Source: Neiella marina (GTDB taxonomy: Bacteria; Pseudomonadota; Gammaproteobacteria; Enterobacterales; Neiellaceae). Taken from it: a DNA stretch of 64,000 nt. Of this stretch, positions 27,132-34,497 are shown in pieces (positions within the stretch are counted from its first letter, which is position 1; the number at the start of each line of letters is the position of its first letter). The stretch lies in contig NZ_NGNS01000004.1 of NCBI RefSeq assembly GCF_002165625.1, forward strand, positions 186,001 to 250,000. Direction: 5' to 3'. Below the pieces are notes generated by a model. That model did not search any database. It saw only the letters and a list, made by a program, of their open reading frames with translations, and was not told where the DNA came from. Both the position numbers and the translations under genes were made by a program.

Positions 27132-28526
27132 TTAACGCGGTGGGAAGCCGCCTGGGCCGCCCATACCACCGCCCATGCCCGGCGGTAACATCCCCTGCAT
27201 GCCGCGCATCATTTTCTTCATGCCGCCTTTGCCCGACATTTTTTTCATCATTTTTTGCATTTGATTAAATTGCTTCAGCAATTTGTTGACGTCCTGAATT
27301 TGCAGGCCACAACCTGCGGCAATCCGACGCTTGCGCGAACCTTTGATGATATCTGGGCGCTGACGCTCAGCCGGAGTCATTGAATTAATGATGGCCTCCA
27401 TATGAACGGTCATTTTGTCACTCATCTTGTCTTTGATTTGCTCAGACATACCGCCCATACCAGGCATTTTGTCCATCAAGCCCATCATGCCGCCCATGTT
27501 GCGCATTTGCGCCAACTGGTCGCGGAAGTCTTCCAAATCAAAGCCTTTACCTTTTTGCAGCTTCGCTGCCATCTTGGCCGCTTGGTCTTTGTCGACTTTT
27601 TGATCGATTTCTTCGATTAACGACAGTACATCGCCCATACCCAAGATGCGTGACGCGACGCGATCTGGGTAAAACGGTTCGAGGGCATCTAATTTTTCGC
27701 CGACACCAAGGAATTTGATTGGCTTACCGGTGATGTGGCGCACCGACAACGCTGCACCGCCACGGGCATCACCATCGGTTTTTGTCAGGATGACACCCGT
27801 CAAAGGCAAGGCATCATTAAATGCCTTAGCGGTGTTAGCTGCATCCTGACCAGTCATGGCATCCACCACGAATAGTGTTTCGACCGGATCGATGGTGGCA
27901 TGGAGATCTTTAATTTCGCCCATCATGTCTTCATCGACATGCAAGCGGCCGGCAGTATCCACCAACACGACGTCAATAAACTGCTTTCGCGCATGTTCAA
28001 TCGCAGCATTGGCAATATCAACTGGCTTTTGATCGGTCGACGATGGAAAGAACTCAACACCAACTTCGCCGGCGACAGTCTCCAACTGCTTGATTGCAGC
28101 AGGACGGTAGACGTCAGCAGATACCACCAACACTGATTTTTTCTGCCGCTCTTTAAGAAAACGGCCAAGTTTACCAACACTGGTGGTTTTACCGGCACCT
28201 TGCAAACCAGCCATTAAAATAATTGCTGGCGGCTGCGCGCGCAGATTGAGGTCTTCATTCTGCTCGCCCATGGTCGCTTCAAGTTCATCACGGACGATCT
28301 TGATAAAAGCTTGGCCGGGATTCAGGTTTTTCGACACTTCCTGACCAACAGCGCGTTCTTTCACACGGTTGACGAAATCTTTCACCACCGGCAAAGCCAC
28401 ATCAGCTTCGAGCAAAGCCATACGCACTTCACGCAGGGTTTGCTTGATGTTGTCTTCCGTCAGGCGACCACGGCCTGTTACATTTTTGAGTGTTTGCGAT
28501 AAACGCTCGGTCAGGTTGTCAAACAT
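27132..28526 (-). CDS. ffh: Signal recognition particle protein Ffh
   Basis: I start at ATG 28526, where the family begins (MFDNLTERLSQTLKNVTGRG). The 464-residue protein has the N domain, the SRP GTPase G domain (GLQGAGKTTSVGKLGRFLK, DTAGRLHVDEDMM, TKTDGDARGG) and a methionine-rich M domain (RKRRIAAGCG and the MQKMMKKM helix) with a Gly/Pro/Met-rich tail. With 4.5S RNA it targets nascent membrane proteins to FtsY. It is divergent from the metal permease; in E. coli the divergent neighbours are ypjD and yfjD, which are found just beyond here. Confidence 0.98.
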   Translation of the reverse strand: MFDNLTERLSQTLKNVTGRGRLTEDNIKQTLREVRMALLEADVALPVVKDFVNRVKERAVGQEVSKNLNPGQAFIKIVRDELEATMGEQNEDLNLRAQPPAIILMAGLQGAGKTTSVGKLGRFLKERQKKSVLVVSADVYRPAAIKQLETVAGEVGVEFFPSSTDQKPVDIANAAIEHARKQFIDVVLVDTAGRLHVDEDMMGEIKDLHATIDPVETLFVVDAMTGQDAANTAKAFNDALPLTGVILTKTDGDARGGAALSVRHITGKPIKFLGVGEKLDALEPFYPDRVASRILGMGDVLSLIEEIDQKVDKDQAAKMAAKLQKGKGFDLEDFRDQLAQMRNMGGMMGLMDKMPGMGGMSEQIKDKMSDKMTVHMEAIINSMTPAERQRPDIIKGSRKRRIAAGCGLQIQDVNKLLKQFNQMQKMMKKMSGKGGMKKMMRGMQGMLPPGMGGGMGGPGGFPPR

Positions 28527-28671
28527 ATTGAGTACCGGATCTCGGATTATTCGGAGCAGGCGATTATACGCGATTTCATTGAGATTGGGATGATCAATCT
28601 CCGGATCAAGCTGCGGGTTAATTTCGACACCGCTTGAGGTTATACTCTTGTTTCTGCGCGCGGAGTTAACA

Positions 28672-29844
28672 ATGACGTTTTTCAATCACTTAATCGATCT
28701 GAGCTTAGAGGCAGCGCCGTATCTATTATTCGGTTTGATCATTGCTGGCCTAATCAAAGCCTGGCTACCGGAATCTTGGGTCAAACGCCAGCTCAGTGGT
28801 TCTGGCAGTAAGCCAGTCGTCAAAGCGGCATTACTCGGTGCGCCCATGCCCTTATGTTCTTGCAGTGTAATCCCGGTTGCTTTGGGGATCCGCCGCAGCG
28901 GTGCGAGTAAAGGTTCCACCGTGTCGTTTCTGGTATCGACGCCAGAAACCGGTGTCGATTCTATTTCGCTAACCTATGCCATGATGGGGCCTTTTATGGC
29001 CATCGTTAGGCCGATCGCGGCCATTGCAACAGCCCTGACGGCTGGCTTATGGGTCAATGCATCCGAACGCTCCAGCTCAACGTCTTGCCAAGACTCCAAG
29101 TCAGCCGGCCAAGCATCAACATCATGTTGCAGTAAACCTGAAAAAGTCGAACCACAAACCACATCCTGTTGCAGCTCAAAAACACCACAAGATACTGCCG
29201 ATTCCTGCTGTGCACCGAAACCAAAAAGCCCGCCGGTAAGCTCTTGCTGTGAAACCAAGTCAAACGCCAAGGCTTCACAAGGCGCCGATGTGATCGCTGG
29301 CGTGCAGTTTGCCTTTGGCAAACTTTACCAAGACATCGTTTGGTGGCTACTGGCTGGGCTTATCGTGGCGGCAGCGGTACAAACCTTCGTACCAACGGAG
29401 TGGCTCGCCTCTTGGGGCAGCGGCTGGGTCGCCAAGTTTGTCATGTTGGTCATTGGCATTCCTATGTATATCTGTGCCAGTGCTTCAACGCCCATTGCCG
29501 CCGGTCTGATGCTAGCGGGAGTTTCCCCCGGCACAGTGTTGGTCTTCCTGCTGGCTGGCCCAGCCACCAATATGTCGACTATCGCGGTACTCCGTAATGA
29601 ATTGGGCCTTAGCATCATGATCAAATATATCGTTTCAGTGATGGCTATGGCATTGTTGAGCGGCGTCGCTTTGGATTTATTGTTAGAGCAGCAGCAAGTA
29701 TTGATTGCCGATGGTCATCAGCACACCGACTGGATACCACTTTGGCTGAGTGCATCAACGCTAGCCATATTAGTCGCAGCAGCCATTAAACCTATTCGAG
29801 ACTGGGCTTTTGGCCTAATCAACCGCCCCTCAGGAGCTCACTAA
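28672..29844 (+). CDS. SO_0444-type Cu/Zn efflux permease with Cys-rich loop
   Basis: The ATG at 28672 follows GGAG at the proper distance. The 390-residue permease belongs to the DUF318/ArsP-like two-repeat family: MPLCSCSVIPVALGIRRSG in the first half and MYICASASTPIAAGLMLAG in the second. Between the halves (~residues 130-215) lies a hydrophilic loop with four CC pairs plus further Cys (SCC, SCC, SCC, SSCC contexts), suitable for binding soft metals. The related SO_0444 family is annotated as a Cu/Zn efflux transporter. It is inserted between ffh and ypjD, three bases from ypjD, so the two are cotranscribed. Metal specificity is inferred. Confidence 0.82.
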   Translation: MTFFNHLIDLSLEAAPYLLFGLIIAGLIKAWLPESWVKRQLSGSGSKPVVKAALLGAPMPLCSCSVIPVALGIRRSGASKGSTVSFLVSTPETGVDSISLTYAMMGPFMAIVRPIAAIATALTAGLWVNASERSSSTSCQDSKSAGQASTSCCSKPEKVEPQTTSCCSSKTPQDTADSCCAPKPKSPPVSSCCETKSNAKASQGADVIAGVQFAFGKLYQDIVWWLLAGLIVAAAVQTFVPTEWLASWGSGWVAKFVMLVIGIPMYICASASTPIAAGLMLAGVSPGTVLVFLLAGPATNMSTIAVLRNELGLSIMIKYIVSVMAMALLSGVALDLLLEQQQVLIADGHQHTDWIPLWLSASTLAILVAAAIKPIRDWAFGLINRPSGAH

Positions 29845-29847
29845 CGC

Positions 29848-30642
29848 ATGATGCAAATGTCTCAATTGGCACTTATCGCTATCTTGTTGTACTTGGCCAT
29901 AGCAGCCATTTTGTGGCAACAGTGGATTCGGCCAAGTAAAAAAGCGCTATCGCCAATCTTACTGGCAGCGCCAGCACTGCTTCTTCATTCAGGGTTGATC
30001 GGTTGGCAGGTGTTTGCGGTAGGCGGCGTGCTCGATTTTAGCCTGCCCAACGTTGCCTCATTGGTTCTACTGCTCGTTGCGGCAATCTTGACCTTGGCCC
30101 ATCAGAGCCTTAAGTCCTTGCTACTGCTACCACCAGTTTATTTGTTGTGCGCTGTGGTGATCACCCCAGCAATGACCGACTCGGGTCATTACTTCACCAA
30201 TTTTGTTGGTATGACAGGGCTAGCGATTCATGTGTCATTGGCCGTCTTGTCTTACTGCTGCATGTTCATTGCGGCACTAATGGCAGTCCAAGTCTGGTTA
30301 ATTGATCATCGCTTAAAGCATCACGGCCCACTATCGGGTCTGCCGCCACTCATGGTGGTCAATCGCCAGCTTAGCCTGCTGTTACGGATCGGCTTTTTGC
30401 TGCTCACAGCCAGCATTGCTATCGGTTGGTACTTTCTTGAAGGCTTCTTTGGCCATGGTCAGGGCCACAAAGCGATCTTAACCATCATTGCTTGGTTGAT
30501 ATACGCTTTTGTGCTGTGGGTCGACTGGCGTGTTGGCATGTCAGCCAAACGTATGGCTATATTTAGTATCGTCTCAGCTTCGGTTTTAACGCTGGCTTAT
30601 TTCGGCAGTCGTTTTATTAAAGAAGTGTTACTGTCTAGTTAG
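29848..30642 (+). CDS. ypjD: YpjD-like inner membrane protein (cytochrome c assembly/CcsA fold)
   Basis: A 264-residue protein with eight hydrophobic helices. The conserved features are GLAIHVSLAVLSYCCMFIAA in the middle, which is the CcsA/CcmC-type segment with a histidine, and FGHGQGHKAILTIIAWLIYA with later histidines. YpjD lies beside ffh and yfjD/corB in E. coli; the same neighbours occur here. Its role is unclear, probably heme- or CorB-related. It starts three bases after the metal permease stop. Confidence 0.88.
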   Translation: MMQMSQLALIAILLYLAIAAILWQQWIRPSKKALSPILLAAPALLLHSGLIGWQVFAVGGVLDFSLPNVASLVLLLVAAILTLAHQSLKSLLLLPPVYLLCAVVITPAMTDSGHYFTNFVGMTGLAIHVSLAVLSYCCMFIAALMAVQVWLIDHRLKHHGPLSGLPPLMVVNRQLSLLLRIGFLLLTASIAIGWYFLEGFFGHGQGHKAILTIIAWLIYAFVLWVDWRVGMSAKRMAIFSIVSASVLTLAYFGSRFIKEVLLSS

Positions 30643-30709
30643 CGGGCTTGACATTGGGCCGCCGAATACGGCTCAATGCGAGTTCACCCGTCACAAAGGA
30701 TTTTCGTTT

Positions 30710-31993
30710 TTGGACGACATATCAAACGGCGCCCTGCTCTGGGCTCTTTTTGGACTCATCATTATTTCAGCAATGTTTTCCAGCTCGGAAACCGGGATGA
30801 TGTCCATTAACCGTTATCGGTTAAGGCACCACGCCAAACAAAAACACAAAGCAGCGCGTCGGGTATTAGGTATGCTTGAGCGGCCCGATCGGCTGCTTGG
30901 CTTGATCCTTATCGGCAACAACCTAGTCAACATTCTTGCCTCATCTATCGCTACCGTGTTGAGCTTGAGGATATTTGGCGATTATGGCATCGCCGTGGCG
31001 ACCTTTGGCCTGACATTTTTCCTGCTGATTTTTGCCGAAGTCACTCCAAAAACATTCGCCGCTTTGTATCCTGAACGAGTGGCTTTCCCAATGTCGGTGT
31101 TACTGAAGCCGCTGATGGTGCTGTTTTACCCAGCGGTATGGCTGGTTAACTTCCTTTCTAATGGCTTATTACGTTTGTTCGGAATCAAGACCAGTGACGA
31201 CAATGATGAACACTTAAGTTCAGAGGAATTGCGCTCTGTGGTTCACGATGCAGGCAAAATGATTCCTCGACGCCACCAAGACATGCTGTTGTCGATTCTG
31301 GATTTAGAGAAAGTCACGGTTGAGGACATTATGGTGCCTCGCAGTGAAATCATCGGCTTTGACGTTAACGAAGAATGGAAAGTGCTGTCTCGGCAACTGA
31401 TATCAACCTCGCACACCAAGGTCCTGCTTTATCGAGATACCGTAGATGATGCCGTTGGCTTCGTTCACAGCCGTGATGCCTTGCGTCTATTAGCTAAAGG
31501 CGAATTTGAAAAAGAATCCATGCTGCGCGCGGTCCGGCCACTGTATTACATTCCCGAGGGTACACCGCTCAATGTGCAACTGCTGAAGTTTCAGCGTAAC
31601 AAAGAACGCATTGGCTTGGTCGTTGACGAATATGGCGATATTCAAGGGTTAGTGACCTTGGAAGACATTCTTGAAGAGATCGTCGGCGACTTCACGACCA
31701 CGGTAAACATGGCGCCGAGTGAAGAAATCGAAAAACAAGAAGACGGCAGTTATTTGGTGGATGCCACAGCCAACATTCGCGATCTCAACAAAGAGCTCAA
31801 TTGGACCCTACCAACAGACGGGCCGAAGACTCTCAATGGCTTGATCTTGGAATACCTCGAGGATATTCCCGATTCACACATTAGCTTGCGAATTGGCGAT
31901 TACACCATTGAAATCCTAGAGGTCGCTGACAACATGGTGAAACAGGTTAGAATGCTCACCCGCCCGAGCAAAAAGCGACTGTTGTCAAAATAG
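30710..31993 (+). CDS. corB: CorB/YfjD-type CNNM transporter protein
   Basis: The start is a TTG at 30710 (VF-type DDISNGALLW follows), supported by AAAGGA at 30695-30700 and no nearby ATG in frame. The 427-residue protein has a DUF21/CNNM membrane domain (FSSSETGMMSINRYRLRHHA, GNNLVNILASS, FAEVTPKTFAALYPERVAF), a CBS pair (VEDIMVPRSEIIGFDV; VVDEYGDIQGLVTLEDILEE), and the C-terminal CorC_HlyC domain. The family is tied to magnesium and cobalt resistance or efflux. It follows ypjD as in E. coli. Confidence 0.93.
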   Translation: MDDISNGALLWALFGLIIISAMFSSSETGMMSINRYRLRHHAKQKHKAARRVLGMLERPDRLLGLILIGNNLVNILASSIATVLSLRIFGDYGIAVATFGLTFFLLIFAEVTPKTFAALYPERVAFPMSVLLKPLMVLFYPAVWLVNFLSNGLLRLFGIKTSDDNDEHLSSEELRSVVHDAGKMIPRRHQDMLLSILDLEKVTVEDIMVPRSEIIGFDVNEEWKVLSRQLISTSHTKVLLYRDTVDDAVGFVHSRDALRLLAKGEFEKESMLRAVRPLYYIPEGTPLNVQLLKFQRNKERIGLVVDEYGDIQGLVTLEDILEEIVGDFTTTVNMAPSEEIEKQEDGSYLVDATANIRDLNKELNWTLPTDGPKTLNGLILEYLEDIPDSHISLRIGDYTIEILEVADNMVKQVRMLTRPSKKRLLSK

Positions 31994-32020
31994 TGAGGTA
32001 GCAATCTTCGACTCAGCAAG

Positions 32021-32641
32021 TTAGAACAACCAGTCGAAGAAGCCTCCCTCAAGCTCATCTTTGCATTTACGATATTGAGTACCGTATTTGCTAGCGCGTT
32101 GCTCGACCTTTTTAGCAACCTTTTTCAGCCAAGGTTTAGCGTTGTAGGTTTTGCGTCGATAGCCCCCCCAACCTTCGTGGTAGTTGAGGTACTGGCCGTA
32201 AGCATCCCAGCGCGAGACACCGTTAATCTTATGGGTTTTGGTGATAAACCAGCCCATAAAATCAATGGCATCGCCAAAATCGTCGCGATCGGCGCCAGAG
32301 TTGCCTGTTTCACGAATATAATCTTTCCAAGTCATGGTTTTGGCCTGTGAGTAACCATAGGCACTGCTCACTCGCCCCCAGGGGATTAAACCGAAGAAAA
32401 TATAGTCACGAGGCGGCAGCGCATCATGGCGGAAACTCGATTCCTGATACATCATGGCCATCGGAATCTGAATGGGGACACCCCACTTTTCATTCATCGA
32501 GACAGCATCGTCGTACCAATCATCTTTTTCGCGGAAAATATCGCAAAGGTTATCTGGATTAGCCGGAGGCGTGGTCGAACAGGCCGTCATCGACAACAAA
32601 CATATTGTCACAACAACTTGTTTTAACTTGTTTTTTTTCAT
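32021..32641 (-). CDS. Lysozyme-like lipoprotein (putative lytic transglycosylase)
   Basis: A 206-residue protein with a lipoprotein signal (lipobox SMTAC, Cys21). The mature part has PIQIPMAMMYQESSFRHDA with the catalytic-type Glu of SLT-family transglycosylases, a SSAYGYSQAKTMTW stretch that takes the place of the GxMQ motif, and NYHEGWGGYRRKTY. It probably cleaves peptidoglycan at the outer membrane. It is a single gene; its promoter region also carries an orphan plus-strand terminator at 32783-32812. Confidence 0.85.
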   Translation of the reverse strand: MKKNKLKQVVVTICLLSMTACSTTPPANPDNLCDIFREKDDWYDDAVSMNEKWGVPIQIPMAMMYQESSFRHDALPPRDYIFFGLIPWGRVSSAYGYSQAKTMTWKDYIRETGNSGADRDDFGDAIDFMGWFITKTHKINGVSRWDAYGQYLNYHEGWGGYRRKTYNAKPWLKKVAKKVEQRASKYGTQYRKCKDELEGGFFDWLF

Positions 32642-32812
32642 TCCCTCAGCGCACTCCGAAAAAATTTGGAAAAAAAATCAAAATTATCTGAACTTTCAGC
32701 GACACCTCCGGTCTTATTTAGTGAACGGAATTTATCGCATTGTTCATCTTTATATCCCTTTCATTTTCCCCTGGGTATGTGGGAGTCGCTGACAACAGCG
32801 ACTCTTTTTTTT
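32642..32812 (+). ncRNA. Candidate small RNA ending at an orphan terminator
   Basis: A strong plus-strand terminator (32783-32812) lies between two minus-strand genes, with no plus-strand gene upstream in over 600 bases. This suggests an RNA transcribed from somewhere in 32642-32780. The region is AT-rich with a pyrimidine-rich stretch (TTCATCTTTATATCCC) just before the hairpin. I do not recognise an RNA family and see no convincing promoter, so the 5' boundary is arbitrary. Confidence 0.3.
32783..32812 (+). terminator. Orphan rho-independent terminator (plus strand)
   Basis: GAGTCGCTG, loop ACAA and CAGCGACTC form a perfect 9-bp stem followed by eight T. Read on the minus strand it has no T run, so it does not serve gshA as a standard terminator. 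Confidence 0.85.
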
Positions 32813-32836
32813 ATCTAAAATTTGCCCAAAGACCAC

Positions 32837-34435
32837 TTACAGAGAAAAAGGTTGGCCATTTCTGGCAAAGTAATCGGCTAAAAAGTCATCCAAACTTGGC
32901 TGAGTTTGCTGCTCCATGTCACTCTGCTGTTGCAACGATTGAGCTGCCAAGTTTTGCCAATAGCTATCATCACTTTGCTGATACGGCACACTAGTCAGTA
33001 ACTTCTTGTATTGTGACGCCAAATGCAAACCAAATTGGCCATTGTCCATATTCGATTTGACCAATTGTTCAATCAAACGGCCTGACGTTGTTAACTCTGG
33101 CTGCTGGAAGCGACGTAATTGCGCTGCCAGTGCTTGCTGATAAGTATTATGGCGCTGTCCTTGATCAAGCAGTTTAGCAATGGGCTTGAGCTGCTCCACG
33201 ATATCTTCGCCCCATTGGCGCAGACTAACCGGGCCATTACGCCGCTCTAACATCAAACCAGGCTTACGCCCCTCTTCAATCACCTTAATCATGTTGTCAC
33301 GAGCACGCTGTTGATCTTCAGGATCGCGAGGGCCACTTTCTTCAAACAAGCACAAACACAGCAACAGATCGATAAAGGCAATGGTTAGCTTATCGACCCC
33401 AACAGGGGAGAATGGATTGACGTCAAGCGAGCGCACTTCAACGTACTCGACACCCGCGCGGCGAAGCGCCTGAGTTGGTGTTTCGCCCGATTGAGCAACT
33501 CGCTTCGGACGGATCGGAGAGTAAAGCTCATTTTCGATTTGCAGGACATTGGCATTGAGCTGCAAATAATTGCCATCAGCGTCCTTAATGCCCATTTTGG
33601 CAAAGTCATCTGACGGTGTTGAAATGGCGCTTTGCAAACAACCAACGTAATCTTTCAGAGAGTTATGGCAAACATACAATTGCGATTGGGCACTATTGGT
33701 GTAGCCCAGATCACTCATGCGCAGACTAGTAGCGTAAGGCAAATACAAAGTGCCTTTACCTAACTTCTCAAAAGGCAAATTGTGCTCTCGCCCTTGTATG
33801 AACGAACCACACAAAGCTGGCGATGCGCCAAATAAGAACGGGATCACCCATGCGTAACGATAGTAATTGCGCAGCAAACCCATGTAGTGCTCAGAGCGAA
33901 ACTCACCAAGATCTGCATCTTGCTGACCGAGAATATCCTGCCACACCGGCCAAAATGCTTCAGGCATCGAGAAGTTGTAGTGCACACCAGCAATGATTTG
34001 CATCATGCTGCCATAGCGCATGTGCAACCCTTTGCGGTAAATGGTCTTCATCTGAGCAATGTTTGACGAGCCATACTGAGCCACCGGAATTTGACTCTCG
34101 TCCTCAACATAGCAAGGCATACTCATTGGCCAGAATTGTTCACCATTCATTTTGCCGAAGGCAAATTTATGAGCATCAGCCAATGATGCCAAACTGTCAT
34201 CAATGCTGTCGCTGACCGGAGTGATGAACTCGACCAGAGCCTCGGAGTAATCCGTAGTAATGGCAGGATGAGTTAATGCCGAGCCAAGTGCGGCGGGGTG
34301 CGATTGCTGCGATAGCACACCGTCCTCATCAATACGCAAGCTTTCTTTTTCGATACCTCGGCGAATCGCCTGCAAGGTCTGAGTAACGTCGCTTTGGGCC
34401 AGTTGTTCCAATCGCTGGGAGAGAATATCGCTCAA
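32837..34435 (-). CDS. gshA: Glutamate--cysteine ligase
   Basis: A 532-residue proteobacterial-type GshA: RRGIEKESLRIDEDG near residue 25, DYSEALVEFITPVSDS, the MRYGSMMQIIAGVHYNFSMP segment, and VEYVEVRSLDVNPFSPVG with the substrate-binding arginine. It performs the ATP-dependent first step of glutathione synthesis in the cytosol. Length is close to E. coli GshA (518). It lies 62 bases downstream of the M16 protease gene; an inverted repeat at 34460-34481 without T run is between them. Confidence 0.97.
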   Translation of the reverse strand: MSDILSQRLEQLAQSDVTQTLQAIRRGIEKESLRIDEDGVLSQQSHPAALGSALTHPAITTDYSEALVEFITPVSDSIDDSLASLADAHKFAFGKMNGEQFWPMSMPCYVEDESQIPVAQYGSSNIAQMKTIYRKGLHMRYGSMMQIIAGVHYNFSMPEAFWPVWQDILGQQDADLGEFRSEHYMGLLRNYYRYAWVIPFLFGASPALCGSFIQGREHNLPFEKLGKGTLYLPYATSLRMSDLGYTNSAQSQLYVCHNSLKDYVGCLQSAISTPSDDFAKMGIKDADGNYLQLNANVLQIENELYSPIRPKRVAQSGETPTQALRRAGVEYVEVRSLDVNPFSPVGVDKLTIAFIDLLLCLCLFEESGPRDPEDQQRARDNMIKVIEEGRKPGLMLERRNGPVSLRQWGEDIVEQLKPIAKLLDQGQRHNTYQQALAAQLRRFQQPELTTSGRLIEQLVKSNMDNGQFGLHLASQYKKLLTSVPYQQSDDSYWQNLAAQSLQQQSDMEQQTQPSLDDFLADYFARNGQPFSL

Positions 34436-34497
34436 CTTTTTATCCTAGTTAAGTAATGACCGCAGGCTATTGGACCTGCGGACTTTATCATTTGTTG

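Noticed and set aside
28974-29624. Long antisense frames within the metal permease gene
   Set aside because: No ribosome binding sites or recognisable domains; the plus-strand permease explains the coding signal.
34460-34481. Inverted repeat CCGCAGG/CCTGCGG as a terminator of the M16 gene
   Set aside because: Only 7 bp with an 8-base loop and no T run in either direction.
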